From Bacteroidota bacterium (GTDB taxonomy: Bacteria > Bacteroidota > Bacteroidia > Cytophagales > Cyclobacteriaceae): a stretch of 56,772 nt of DNA. Position numbers and translations under genes: made by a program. Position 1 is the first letter of the stretch; each line of letters starts with the position of its first letter. Below, piece after piece: positions 25,915 through 36,088 of this stretch. A model generated the notes under the pieces. That model was not told where the DNA came from, did not search any database, and was given only the letters and a program-made list of their open reading frames with translations. The stretch is taken from contig JAEZBX010000193.1 in the NCBI GenBank assembly GCA_023412765.1, positions 1 through 56,772 of the forward strand, in the 5' to 3' direction.

Positions 25915-26574
25915 ATGACTTTTATTTCCAGCATTATCCCCATGGTAATTGATAACGATGGGAGGGGTGAACGCGCTTACGATATTTATAGCTTGCTATT
26001 AAAGGAGCGCATTGTTTTTTTGGGTACACAAATCGATGACCAGGTGGCTAACGTTATAGTAGCCCAGTTGCTTTATCTAAATAGCCAGGACCCAAAGCAG
26101 CCAATCAATCTTTATATTAACAGTCCCGGTGGCAGCGTTTATGCAGGACTTGCCATTTACGATGCAATGCAAATGATACAGGCTCCCGTATCCACAGTCG
26201 CTGTAGGTGTCTCTGCCAGCATGGGTACTGCATTACTAACTTCAGGGCATAAGGGCAAACGTTATGCACTGCCGCACGCCACTATTCATATGCACCCCAC
26301 CGGTGGTGGAGCGCAAGGATACACGGAAGATGTACGAATAGCAACCAGAGAACAGGAGCGTCTACAGGTACAGTTGTTCCACTTGATGGGGAAGCATTCC
26401 GGTCACACTTGGCAGGAGATAGAAGAATATTTTTTGAGGGATCGTTATTTGAACGCACTGGAAGCAAAAGCATTTGGATTGGTTGACGACGTGCTTGGCG
26501 ATGTAAGCGATATCATAACGATTGGCAATACCGGACTGGATGTAAGTATTCCGATGGCGAAGGCAATAGCGTAG
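25915..26574 (+). CDS. ClpP-family protease subunit (variant active site)
   Basis: A 219-residue serine protease of the ClpP fold. The family blocks are RIVFLGTQIDDQVANVIVAQLLYL, INLYINSPGGSVYAGLAIYDAM and the nucleophile segment GVSASMGTALL (Ser 102), with the Asp in RDRYLNALEAKAFGLVD. In the His segment the usual MIHQPxGG is replaced by IHMHPTGGG, so the catalytic His is not in its usual place. An in-register alternative His is adjacent. It starts 3 bp after the small sigma partner gene rather than beside clpX, suggesting a second, specialised ClpP. Confidence 0.85.
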   Translation: MTFISSIIPMVIDNDGRGERAYDIYSLLLKERIVFLGTQIDDQVANVIVAQLLYLNSQDPKQPINLYINSPGGSVYAGLAIYDAMQMIQAPVSTVAVGVSASMGTALLTSGHKGKRYALPHATIHMHPTGGGAQGYTEDVRIATREQERLQVQLFHLMGKHSGHTWQEIEEYFLRDRYLNALEAKAFGLVDDVLGDVSDIITIGNTGLDVSIPMAKAIA

Positions 26575-26575
26575 G

Positions 26576-26622
26576 GGTTTAAGGTTTGAGGTTTGAGGTT
26601 TAAGGTTTGAGGTTTGAGGTTG
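26576..26622. repeat. Heptamer array (GGTTTRA)
   Basis: Six to seven GGTTTAA/GGTTTGA units begin 2 bases after the ClpP stop codon. Confidence 0.9.
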
Positions 26623-26955
26623 TGCTCGGGCGATTGTTCCTACGTTTGCCCGTCTTGGCTATCGATATTTAATAGTCGTTTTTTTGCCGACCCGTACGTA
26701 ATTTGAAAGACCTAGAAGTGAGACAAACAAGTTGCGTCCCTATACCCTATACCCTATACCTATTCCTTATTTAATACAAACCTGTCGACTTACATTTTAC
26801 ACCTTTAGGTAGGACAATTCTTACCATGATAATCGCCATTCCCTCCAGCGGATCGCATAGCTGAGGCAGGCTTGCTCGATAAATAGTAAACTACTAAATT
26901 GTACAATGCCTCCGGCAATCCATTGTACCTGGTCCGTTAGCACAAATACAAAACG
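26623..26955. other. 333-bp spacer before the S41 peptidase, with a second heptamer array
   Basis: Contains a TATACCC heptamer array at 26738-26766 (three CCCTATA units plus degenerate flanks). No gene or convincing promoter is seen. The TACATTTTACACC stretch at about 26790 is only a partial match to a -7 box. Confidence 0.6.
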
Positions 26956-29187
26956 ATGAGAATAGTAACCGCGCTTCTCGTGTTCTGCATTGTGGCTGGT
27001 CACTGCCTTAGCCAACCTTTGAACACATCAGACAATCTAAACCTTGGATTCGAGAACAAGTTGGAGGGAAATGATTTGCCAGAGAACTGGTTCCAATGGG
27101 GCTCAGGTTATAAGATATCGGTTGATGCTGAAACTAAGAAAAGTGGAAAGTTTTCTGCGATGATCGAACCTATTGGGGCCCGATCGCCGGGTACCTTCGG
27201 ATGCATCGCTATGGGCATCCCGGCAAAGTACGATGCGCAAGAAATCGAAGTGCGCGCGTTCATGAAGCTCAGCAATGTTACAGAAGGACCAATCGGATTG
27301 ATGATAAGACTGGATGGAGAAAGCGGTATCGTTGGGTTTGAAAATATGCAGGGAAAGAATATTCAAGGGACGAGGGACTGGACAGAGTTTTCTGTCAAGA
27401 TTCCCTATTCGGAACAGTCTGAAAGGATCTACATCGGAGCGATATTATCAGGTACTGGTAAGCTTTGGGTTGATGATGTTCAAATCCTATTGGACGGGAA
27501 GGATATCAGTAAAGGTAAAATAAAGAAGCCGAGACAGTACAAGGCCGACCTGGATACCGCGTTCGATGATGGCTCAGGCATTCAATCGATATTATTAACC
27601 AAGGAAAGGATAAATGATCTCCAATTGCTGGGCCAGGTATGGGGATTCCTTAAATATTATCATCCATCGGTGGCAGCGGGTGATTACAATTGGGATAATG
27701 AATTGTTCAGAATACTTCCCAAAGTACTCGCTTCAAAGAATAGTTCAGAAAGAAATGCAACGCTGGAGGGTTGGGTTAAGAATGTAGGCATCACGTGGCC
27801 CCGCGGAAATATCACAATAAGGGATACCATAAAATTCCTACCCGATCTTTCGTGGATGAATGAAACATCGCTGGGCAAAGACCTTCTGGCGTCGCTAACT
27901 ACAATCAAAGATTGTGATAGACCCAAAGTGAATTATTACATAAGCATGGCTCCCGGTGTGGGTAACCCACAATTCAAGAATGAGAACCCCTACAGGTCAA
28001 CTTCCTACGGAGATATTGGGATTAGATTATTATGCCTCTATCGTTATTGGAACATGATTAACTATTTCTTCCCATACAAAAATCTCATAGATGAAAATTG
28101 GAATGACGTTCTCAGAGAATATATTCCAAAGTTTATCGATGCGAATGATGAGCTGGAATACAAACTTGCAACGCTATCCCTAATCGCCAGAATTCATGAT
28201 ACCCATGCAAATATCTGGGGTCAAGAGGATGTGTTGGACAACTATAAAGGAAAAAGGTATTCTGCACTTCAGGTTACTTTTGTGGAAGGAAAAGCTGTAG
28301 TCACAGATTATTATAATAAGTCATTCGGAGAGAAAACGGGAATTAAGGTTGGTGATGTTATAGAAAGTGTGGATGGAAAGCCAGTGGACCAAATTGTGAA
28401 AGAAAAAGTTGACCTGACTCCTGCGTCCAACTATTCAACGAAACTCAGGGATATTGCAAGTGATCTGCTGCGATCAAACAACAGTACCATAGATATTAGA
28501 ATTTCAAACGGTACTGAAAGAAGGTCGGCGTCAATTGAAGCATTCGGTCGCGACCAAATAGATATCTATTCCAGGTTTAATAGGAGGGACACATCTTTTC
28601 GGAAAATCGATCCAGATATTTCCTATATCTATGCGGCTACTTTACGGAACGAGTTTCTCCCCAGGATTATGGAGGAAGTCCAAAAAACAAAAGGGTTGAT
28701 AATAGATTTTCGTTGCTATCCTTCAGACTTCATTGTTTTCACATTGGGGGAATATCTGCTCCCATCGCCAAAGCAATTTGTAAAGTTTTCTAACGGAAGT
28801 GTAAGTACTCCAGGGCTTTTCACTTATACCAATCCTCTTAGCGTTGGTCGAACAAACCCGGAATACTACAAGGGAAAAGTTGTAATCCTTGTAAACGAAA
28901 TGACACAAAGCTCAGCGGAATATCAAACAATGGGATTACGAACAGCGCCCAGGGCTACCGTTATTGGAAGTACAACAGCAGCAGCCGACGGAAACGTATC
29001 GAAGATCGTTCTGCCCGGCAAGATCGACACAATGATTAGTGGTATCGGTATTTACTATCCTGACGGAAAAGAAACACAAAGAATTGGAATCCTTCCTGAC
29101 ATAGAGGTCAAGCCAACAATCAAAGGAATTCGTGAAGGGCGCGATGAGTTGCTGGAGAAAGCAATCGCAATCATTAGCGAAAACTGA
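26956..29187 (+). CDS. Secreted S41-family (C-terminal processing-like) peptidase
   Basis: A 743-residue protein with a signal peptide (residues 1-19, ending CLSQ). An N-terminal beta-sandwich-like region (about 30-180; NLGFENKLEGNDLPENWFQWGSG) is followed by a helical linker. A PDZ segment follows at about 440-490 (GEKTGIKVGDVIESVDGKPVDQIVKE), then the S41 catalytic domain at about 530-740. The nucleophile segment is TQSSAEY (Ser 652-653). Family members are periplasmic or outer-membrane-associated serine proteases. It converges on the dimethylformamidase-like gene with only 6 bp between stop codons. Confidence 0.88.
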   Translation: MRIVTALLVFCIVAGHCLSQPLNTSDNLNLGFENKLEGNDLPENWFQWGSGYKISVDAETKKSGKFSAMIEPIGARSPGTFGCIAMGIPAKYDAQEIEVRAFMKLSNVTEGPIGLMIRLDGESGIVGFENMQGKNIQGTRDWTEFSVKIPYSEQSERIYIGAILSGTGKLWVDDVQILLDGKDISKGKIKKPRQYKADLDTAFDDGSGIQSILLTKERINDLQLLGQVWGFLKYYHPSVAAGDYNWDNELFRILPKVLASKNSSERNATLEGWVKNVGITWPRGNITIRDTIKFLPDLSWMNETSLGKDLLASLTTIKDCDRPKVNYYISMAPGVGNPQFKNENPYRSTSYGDIGIRLLCLYRYWNMINYFFPYKNLIDENWNDVLREYIPKFIDANDELEYKLATLSLIARIHDTHANIWGQEDVLDNYKGKRYSALQVTFVEGKAVVTDYYNKSFGEKTGIKVGDVIESVDGKPVDQIVKEKVDLTPASNYSTKLRDIASDLLRSNNSTIDIRISNGTERRSASIEAFGRDQIDIYSRFNRRDTSFRKIDPDISYIYAATLRNEFLPRIMEEVQKTKGLIIDFRCYPSDFIVFTLGEYLLPSPKQFVKFSNGSVSTPGLFTYTNPLSVGRTNPEYYKGKVVILVNEMTQSSAEYQTMGLRTAPRATVIGSTTAAADGNVSKIVLPGKIDTMISGIGIYYPDGKETQRIGILPDIEVKPTIKGIREGRDELLEKAIAIISEN

Positions 29188-29193
29188 GTTTGC

Positions 29194-30699
29194 TTATTCC
29201 TTTTTCGAATTTGATAAAGTAGGATTAATTGCTCTATCCAATAAATTCTTGGTGATGCGTTTTATTTTTTCGTCGTCCTTTACGTAAGCGAGAACGGATT
29301 TGCCGTCTTCGCCCTGGTTATTGACTGGTGTTTGAAAGCCGGGAGGAGTGGAAAGTGGTAAGTTCCAAATGCAGGTTCCTGCATTGAAGACAAAATTCCC
29401 TTTCGGTGCAGTATAAATGGTAACTGCATGGTCTTCCGGATTTTCGTCAGCAAATTTGTTCGGTTTGATTTTTCCGGAGCCTAATACAACAAGCGTAGAA
29501 TCTTTTTTGAGTGGGTAGCCATGATATTCCCACCCAATTAATTCGCGGGAAATGTCACCATCCTTTATCCCAGTTCCTTCGAACATCCAATGGTCAGTGT
29601 TTTGCCAAACTATATCACCGTAGCCCACACCATACGATGTTGATCCCATCAACTCTTCTTCGTCGGGCAATTCTCTTTGCGGCATTCTTCCCGTTATACG
29701 GTTTGGCCGACCGTCCCACGATTTGTCGAGGTATACAACACCGTCGACCGAATTGCCGGAAAGAAATAAAACATTCACGCCTTCATCTCTCGCATTCTTA
29801 ACATTATCAACCATGTCGAGGGTCCAGTATTCATCATGCCCCACAGACAAGAACGCTTTGCCTCTAAGCAGTCCTTCGCGATCTGCGTGGGTATCTGTGT
29901 TGGAAATATAGGAAACATCATAGCCTTCTTTCTCAAGCCAAAATGCCAGCGGCAACTCCCACAGCAGAAACTCACCCGAACCATTCGACAACGGCGCAAA
30001 ATCCATAGGTAGTGCATTAATGTATAGTCCATAAGGTCTGTCGAAACTTATTCGCGCACCATTCGTGTTCACCCACGGCTTTTGTCCCTCGTCATACATG
30101 GAATGCCAGTAAGGCCATCGGTTGTATGCTTGCCACGTCATGTCTGAGCATTGGAAAAGAATGTCAGATGGTCGTTTATCTTTAACGATAAAGACAATAT
30201 AGGATTGGCTGCTATCCTGGGTGGTTAATTTACCAAGATATACGCCGCTTATCCAATCCTCTGGAATTGTCATCGAATAGGCTGTGTCCCATTTGCATTC
30301 CACGAGGTTATTTTGGCCAGCGGATGGAACGGGCTGCGGTTTACCTTGCTTTGCTTCGATTGATTTCATCAGTCGGCCACCCTTACCACCGTAATAACCC
30401 ATGCGGTATACGTCGATGGTATAGGATGATGCAGGGTCAGTACTTACAAAGATATTTAGTGTATCTCCTGCAAAGTAACTGGCTTGAGAGCAAAAAGCTT
30501 CTACCGCAGGTCTTCGGCAATATTGGTGATCTGGATATTCACAATGTTTTTCGGGCACTTTAATTAGCCACGATGTAGTACCAGGATTGTTATTTTCTGC
30601 AATTATCCGGTTTTCGTTTTCAACACGTTCCTCTTGCTTTTGTGAGCATTGGATAGACAGGAAACCTGCCAACAACATCAGTTGCAACGTGATTTTCAT
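29194..30699 (-). CDS. N,N-dimethylformamidase beta-subunit-like lipoprotein
   Basis: A 501-residue protein with a lipoprotein signal (MKITLQLMLLAGFLSIQCSQ). The sequence matches the N,N-dimethylformamidase large-subunit-like domain family: VDVYRMGYYGGKGGRL, GVYLGKLTT...SYIVFIVKDKRPSDILFQCSDMTWQAYNRWPYW, and SVGHDEYWTLDMVDNV. Dimethylformamidase hydrolyses DMF to dimethylamine and formate with an iron centre, but family members in Bacteroidota are mostly uncharacterised and surface-anchored, so another amide or a carbohydrate substrate is equally likely. No small subunit gene is nearby. It diverges from susCD across a 278-bp spacer with no recognised elements. Confidence 0.75.
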   Translation of the reverse strand: MKITLQLMLLAGFLSIQCSQKQEERVENENRIIAENNNPGTTSWLIKVPEKHCEYPDHQYCRRPAVEAFCSQASYFAGDTLNIFVSTDPASSYTIDVYRMGYYGGKGGRLMKSIEAKQGKPQPVPSAGQNNLVECKWDTAYSMTIPEDWISGVYLGKLTTQDSSQSYIVFIVKDKRPSDILFQCSDMTWQAYNRWPYWHSMYDEGQKPWVNTNGARISFDRPYGLYINALPMDFAPLSNGSGEFLLWELPLAFWLEKEGYDVSYISNTDTHADREGLLRGKAFLSVGHDEYWTLDMVDNVKNARDEGVNVLFLSGNSVDGVVYLDKSWDGRPNRITGRMPQRELPDEEELMGSTSYGVGYGDIVWQNTDHWMFEGTGIKDGDISRELIGWEYHGYPLKKDSTLVVLGSGKIKPNKFADENPEDHAVTIYTAPKGNFVFNAGTCIWNLPLSTPPGFQTPVNNQGEDGKSVLAYVKDDEKIKRITKNLLDRAINPTLSNSKKE

Positions 30700-30977
30700 T
30701 TTCGTTTGGGTTAAGATTTAATCAATGCTGGCTAAGGTCGCTAATAAGATAGTCAATTAAAGAATCAAGCGTACCCTCTTGTATGAGGCTTCGTCTCTTC
30801 TCAGGGTTTCCTGCTGTATCCTGTATTAAGTCAATGACAGGAATCACTAAGGTGTAAGGCACCATCAAACCGTCTGAATAAATTTATTTAAACACATGAA
30901 CACATAACCAGGTATTTGGTTAGAAAATTAAACAGATGGCTACAATGGATCAAAAAATCTAACGAGACCAATCAAAT

Positions 30978-33900
30978 ATGGAAAAAAGTTTACTTGTCTT
31001 GTGTTGCATTTGTCTGGCGTTGACTGCCACGGCGCAACAGCGGTCGGTAACTGGTAAAGTGACCGATTCGAGTGATGGCTCTCCGTTGCCTGGAGTATCG
31101 GTTCTGGTAAAAGGTACAACGATTGGTACCGCTACTGATGCAGATGGGTCTTATAGTATAAGCGTATCAAACGACGACATTTTATCTTTTTCATTTATCG
31201 GTTTCGAATCGCAGGAAATTCCAGTCGGAGCCCAGACAACCATTGATATTCAAATGCTACCTTCCACACAGGAGCTTTCTGAAGTAGTGGTGATCGGATA
31301 TGGAGAACGCGAACGGAAAGACGTCACTGGTGCGATTTCTAACATTAACTCGGATGAGATAGCAAAGAGTACAGCGATGAATCCTGAACTTGCTATGCAG
31401 GGACGTATGGCAGGTGTACTTGTTACAACACCTAGTGGAGATCCATTCGCCCGACCAAATGTTCAGATTCGTGGGGTGGCGACTTTTGGTTTTTCGGATC
31501 CATTGTACGTCATCGATGGTATCCCAATTCTTGAAGGAGGAGCCAGCAGTCCTTTTCCGGGCGACCAGGACATACGATCTCCCATTAACGTGATGTCTTC
31601 CATCAATCCCAATGACATTGAATCCATCTCGGTGCTCAAGGATGCTTCCTCAGCTGCAATTTATGGTGTACGCGCCTCAAACGGTGTTATACTGATCACA
31701 ACCAAAAAGGGTAAATCGGGTAGGCCCAGGGTTGAATTCAGCGCTCAGCGCGGTGTTCAGAATGTGATCAAAAAATTTGATATGCTTAATACAGCAGATT
31801 ACACGCGGCTCTACCAGGAAGCATATGCAAATAATCCTGAAGAAACCGGCAATTTACCGTCTGAATTCATTGAAGGAGACCCTGCATATCTCGGTAACAG
31901 CCAAACGTACAACTGGCAAGACCGCCTTGTTAACAAGAATGCTGTTGTTGAGGATTACAGCGTACGCGTCGGGGGAGGTAATGATATTACTACATACTAC
32001 GTTTCAGGTGGCTATGGCAGGACAGAAGGTTCTTTGGTTGAAAGCAGTCTGGAGCGATACTCGGTCGCCACCAACGTTACTAGTAAGATCTCCAAATTTC
32101 TTGAAGCTGGTGTGAATCTTAAACTGTCTCACAATGAAGCGCTCGACAACACTGGTACAGATCTCTCTTATGTAGCTACCGCTCCTCCCTGGCAACCGAT
32201 CGATGATCCCGCGCATCCTACAGGATTTGCTCCGTCGACGATTATAAATTATCAAACGGAACCGAACCCGGATTTCGATCCGTCCAATCTCAATTCGGGT
32301 CCGTTGTACAATTTCGACGGTGACCCCGTTTATTTATACGGTGAGGCTACACGCGGAAATGTCTTTGCTGAACAAGCTTTAAATAACAGGGACTTCACCA
32401 TGTTCAGAACGCTTGGTAATGCTTACCTGCAATTTGAACCTATTACTGGCTTAAAGCTAAAAGGATCCGTCAGTGCCGATTACTATAATAATTTGCGAAC
32501 CGAGTGGACTAATTATGATTCTTATGTATTTTATCAGACGCCGTCCAATCGATATAGTGGCCATGATGGAACGTCGAAGGGAAGCTATGGTGAAAGGCAG
32601 AGCCGAAACTTTAATCTGATTAAAGAATTTAGCATCAATTACAATCGCAGTTTTGGAGATCACAACTTCGATATCCTGTTGAACGCGATGGACCAAAGGC
32701 AAACATGGTCATACACAGACGCATCTTCTACACAGGTTAATTCGACAGACCCTGCTTTGAGGAATGTGTCGAACCGGCCGCCGTTCAACGGTACGTTTAC
32801 TGGAAAACGTACCCAGATTCTTCAGGGCTATCTAGCGCGTGTAGGGTATAAGTTCCAGGATAAATATTATTTGGATGCGACCATCAGGCGCGATGCATCC
32901 TCTGTTTTTGCGAAGGGCAATCGCGTTGGGATCTTTCCTTCGGTCGGGGCCGGTTGGCGCATAAGCTCTGAAGCATTTTTCCAGGGATTAGGGGCAACCT
33001 TTATAGACGACTTGAAACTTCGCGGAGGATGGGGTGAGCTTGGTAACAAAGAGACTACCCAGGGATTTGCTTATCTGTCTACCATAAGTACTACTCCAGA
33101 CTATCCATTCGGCTCAGGAAATGGTGACCCGTTTGGTACTCAAACTATAGGCGCGGTGCTTCCAAACTTTCCAAACTTCGACCTTACCTGGGAACGCGTG
33201 AGAACAACCACTGTAGGGTTTGATGCCATCATGTTTGGTACGAAAGTATCACTGACGGCAGAGTATTACAATCGGTTTACGAAAGGCATTATCCAGCAAG
33301 TGAGTCTCGCACCAAATGCAGGCATAAGAGATCCAGCCGATCTTAATATTGGTAACGTGAGAAATAGTGGTGTTGAAATCCAGATAGGCTATAACAACAC
33401 AGCGGGAGATTTCTCATACAACATATCCGGAAATCTAACTACCGTTAAGAATCGCGTGGTCAGACTATATCAGGGTATTCCTTTTGGGAATGAAGCTTCA
33501 GCAGTAGATCAAACCACGCTTGGTAGAATTGCAGAGGGTTATCCTATTGGATACTTGTGGGGTTATAAAGTTGGTGGAATCTTCCAGAATGAGCAAGAAG
33601 TTGAAGAGTGGAAGGAAGTTTACACGGATAATATTGGAACCAACCAACAACAGCCAGGCGACATCTGGTTCCAGGATGTAAATAGCGATCCACCACCCGG
33701 ACAATTTGAAAATCCGGGTTCAGACAGCGTCGTCAACAACAGCGACCGGACCTATTTAGGCAAGACCATTCCTGGATTTTACTATGGTTTCAATTTTGGG
33801 GTTGCTTACAAAGGCATAGACGTATCGTTGTTCTTCCAGGGCGTTGGCGATGTTCAGAAATACAACCAGGCAAGATCTTCCGGCGAAGGCATGTCTAGCA

Positions 33901-34235
33901 ACGGAGCAAACCAATGGACAACAACAAATGGCAGGTGGACATTAGAGAACCCCTCTACCACCATGCCCCGCGCGGTGCGAAATGATCCCAATGGAAATAA
34001 CCGGGCGTCTGATCGTTTTGTAGAGGATGCAGGATTTCTAAGACTGAAAAATGTGCAATTGGGGTATACGTTCCCTGCTACGTTGTTGCCGGAGTCGGGA
34101 GCGATTGAACGCGTACGCTTATTTGTAAGCGCTACGAATCTTTTCACTATTACGGATTGGAAGGGCATTGATCCGGAGAATGATTTCAATCCTCCGACGC
34201 GACAATTCATGGTTGGTTTGAATGCTTCATTTTAG
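30978..34235 (+). CDS. SusC/RagA-family TonB-dependent outer-membrane receptor
   Basis: A 1085-residue outer-membrane protein. It has a signal peptide (residues 1-20), a carboxypeptidase-regulatory-like domain (QRSVTGKVTDSSDGSPLPGVSVLVKG...DADGSYSISVSNDDILSFSFIGFE; about 21-95), a plug domain with the typical YVIDGIPI and ASSAAIYGVRASNGVILITTKKG blocks, and a long beta-barrel ending in FMVGLNASF with a terminal aromatic residue. It imports oligosaccharides or other bulky ligands with the lipoprotein encoded 21 bp downstream. No CAZyme or sensor lies next to it, so the substrate is unknown. Confidence 0.96.
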   Translation: MEKSLLVLCCICLALTATAQQRSVTGKVTDSSDGSPLPGVSVLVKGTTIGTATDADGSYSISVSNDDILSFSFIGFESQEIPVGAQTTIDIQMLPSTQELSEVVVIGYGERERKDVTGAISNINSDEIAKSTAMNPELAMQGRMAGVLVTTPSGDPFARPNVQIRGVATFGFSDPLYVIDGIPILEGGASSPFPGDQDIRSPINVMSSINPNDIESISVLKDASSAAIYGVRASNGVILITTKKGKSGRPRVEFSAQRGVQNVIKKFDMLNTADYTRLYQEAYANNPEETGNLPSEFIEGDPAYLGNSQTYNWQDRLVNKNAVVEDYSVRVGGGNDITTYYVSGGYGRTEGSLVESSLERYSVATNVTSKISKFLEAGVNLKLSHNEALDNTGTDLSYVATAPPWQPIDDPAHPTGFAPSTIINYQTEPNPDFDPSNLNSGPLYNFDGDPVYLYGEATRGNVFAEQALNNRDFTMFRTLGNAYLQFEPITGLKLKGSVSADYYNNLRTEWTNYDSYVFYQTPSNRYSGHDGTSKGSYGERQSRNFNLIKEFSINYNRSFGDHNFDILLNAMDQRQTWSYTDASSTQVNSTDPALRNVSNRPPFNGTFTGKRTQILQGYLARVGYKFQDKYYLDATIRRDASSVFAKGNRVGIFPSVGAGWRISSEAFFQGLGATFIDDLKLRGGWGELGNKETTQGFAYLSTISTTPDYPFGSGNGDPFGTQTIGAVLPNFPNFDLTWERVRTTTVGFDAIMFGTKVSLTAEYYNRFTKGIIQQVSLAPNAGIRDPADLNIGNVRNSGVEIQIGYNNTAGDFSYNISGNLTTVKNRVVRLYQGIPFGNEASAVDQTTLGRIAEGYPIGYLWGYKVGGIFQNEQEVEEWKEVYTDNIGTNQQQPGDIWFQDVNSDPPPGQFENPGSDSVVNNSDRTYLGKTIPGFYYGFNFGVAYKGIDVSLFFQGVGDVQKYNQARSSGEGMSSNGANQWTTTNGRWTLENPSTTMPRAVRNDPNGNNRASDRFVEDAGFLRLKNVQLGYTFPATLLPESGAIERVRLFVSATNLFTITDWKGIDPENDFNPPTRQFMVGLNASF

Positions 34236-34256
34236 AAACCGATAAATGTTATTAAA

Positions 34257-35750
34257 ATGAAAAACAAGAGAATAATATCGATCACGATGATTCTGATATT
34301 TATCGGATACAATTCCTGTGATGAATCCAGATTAGATCTCAGTCCGCAATCACCGACAGAGGATTCGTATTTTGTCGAGGAGGTTGAATTTGAAAGGGCC
34401 GTAACAGGTATTTACGCAAAGCTCACGGATTTTTATTGGTACAATGCTGGTCAGGATAATGCTGTCTTACCGGTAACTTATCTTCCGGGCGATGATATTA
34501 CTACCAACGGACAGGATGAGTTCGAAATCTTTTCCAACATACAACCCGGTAGCTACCGGCTCGGATACTTTTTTTCAACGGCATATCAATTAATCAATCG
34601 TGCAATTGTTGTTATGGAGAAGAACGCCGCTGTTGAAGATGGCGTCTATGTTAAACCTGGACTAAAAGATTACCATCGCGGAGAAGCATTATTCCTCAGG
34701 GCATATGCCTACTATTTATTGTGGAATGTCTTTGGAACAGCCCCGCTGGTTACCGAGCGTGTCAATGATCTGGAAGACACCCGGCCGCCTAGCTCAACCG
34801 GTACGCAATTGTTGGATCAGGCAATTGTAGATCTTACGGAAGCAGCAGAATTGTTACCCGACTCGTGGTCTGAAGATCAGCGGGGAAGAGTAACCAACAA
34901 TTCTGCGTATGGACTTCTTGGAAAATGCCTCGTTTTCCGCGCAACTGTCACGGATAGTGATTCCGATTACCAGGCTGCTGTTGATGCCTTTGACAAAATA
35001 AGCGGAGTAACACTGGTACCTGCATTCGATGATAACTTCGCAGCCGATACGGAGAACAATGAAGAATCTCTCTTTGAATTCCAGGCATCGCGAGCATTCG
35101 CTGATGACAACATTTGGCTAGCCAATGACTTTGATAATGCAGTTGGTGCGCTCTCTGTCTTCTGGGGATTTTACAGCAATCAGTTTAATTTATTTGGAAA
35201 GTCACCTTTCGTGGCAACAGAAAAGCTGGCTGATATTTTTGAAGATGACGATCCAAGGAAAGAACTTTCCCTTGACCCGGATACACGCGCTTTTAAAAAA
35301 TATGTAACACGTGATGCATTAAACCAGGGAGGTTCGAGCTCTACGAATAACCCAAGGATATTGCGTTACGCAGATGTGTTGTTACTAAAGGCGGAAGCTT
35401 TGAATGAATCCGGGGGCTCCACATCGGAGGCAATTGAACTGATCAATATGGTGAGAGAGCGGGCGAGAGGTAACGGAAGTGTACCTGCTGATTTGTCGAC
35501 CGCACAAAGTGATCGCGAGGTGATCCGGCAGTGGATAATGGATGAACGTTTGAGAGAACTGGCAGGCGAGGGGCAGCGATGGTTTGATCTGAGAAGATGG
35601 GCACTGGCGGGTATGGTAAACCTCGATAATAATTTCTTCAGTTCTGATATTCCGGGTGCCGTGAATTTTAGCGAAAGAAATTTAAATTTTCCTGTCCCGA
35701 ATAATGAAACGAATGCCAATCCAAACATCACACAGAATGATGGTTATTGA
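34257..35750 (+). CDS. SusD/RagB-family nutrient-binding lipoprotein
   Basis: A 497-residue lipoprotein (MKNKRIISITMILIFIGYNSCDE; Cys about residue 22). It has the SusD helical scaffold: LSPQSPTEDSYFVEEVEFERAVTGIYAKL, YHRGEALFLRAYAYYLLWNVFGTAPLVTE and the C-terminal LRYADVLLLKAEALNE...ELAGEGQRWFDLRRW. It caps the SusC barrel and captures ligand at the cell surface. It is translated 21 bp after susC. The pair stands alone without degradative enzymes. Confidence 0.96.
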   Translation: MKNKRIISITMILIFIGYNSCDESRLDLSPQSPTEDSYFVEEVEFERAVTGIYAKLTDFYWYNAGQDNAVLPVTYLPGDDITTNGQDEFEIFSNIQPGSYRLGYFFSTAYQLINRAIVVMEKNAAVEDGVYVKPGLKDYHRGEALFLRAYAYYLLWNVFGTAPLVTERVNDLEDTRPPSSTGTQLLDQAIVDLTEAAELLPDSWSEDQRGRVTNNSAYGLLGKCLVFRATVTDSDSDYQAAVDAFDKISGVTLVPAFDDNFAADTENNEESLFEFQASRAFADDNIWLANDFDNAVGALSVFWGFYSNQFNLFGKSPFVATEKLADIFEDDDPRKELSLDPDTRAFKKYVTRDALNQGGSSSTNNPRILRYADVLLLKAEALNESGGSTSEAIELINMVRERARGNGSVPADLSTAQSDREVIRQWIMDERLRELAGEGQRWFDLRRWALAGMVNLDNNFFSSDIPGAVNFSERNLNFPVPNNETNANPNITQNDGY

Positions 35751-36088
35751 TTCAACTTTGTTAAGTAAGTAATGAAGAGTTCCGAAGGAAGGAATAAGGA
35801 ATAGAAGGGTATAGGGTATAGGGTGACATCGAATTGCTAGGATATTTGATCGTGGGCACAGCCACTTTACAATAACTAGTCTACTTTGTTAAGTTAGGAG
35901 AACTGTATGGCTTGAGGAGTAGCACGACCATTCTTCCAGCTTTTGGATAGCAACCTAATTTTAGCTCTGGCTTGGTGGGGATGGGCCTGCGAAACGCAGA
36001 CACGTAACTTTGTGTCATTGAATCTTCGCGGTTAATATCTTTAATCCAAAGTCACCTACGGACAACGGATTAGCAGTAATGTGGCACA
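35751..36088. repeat. 338-bp convergent spacer with short repeats
   Basis: Between susD and accC. ACTTTGTTAAGTWAG occurs twice (35755-35769 and 35883-35897, one mismatch). A GGGTATA heptamer run lies at 35807-35825. No gene or clear terminator is recognised. Confidence 0.6.

Noticed and set aside
26576..26766. Phage or transposon ends suggested by the repeats around the ClpP-S41 spacer
   Set aside because: No integrase, transposase or terminal inverted repeat; just heptamer arrays.
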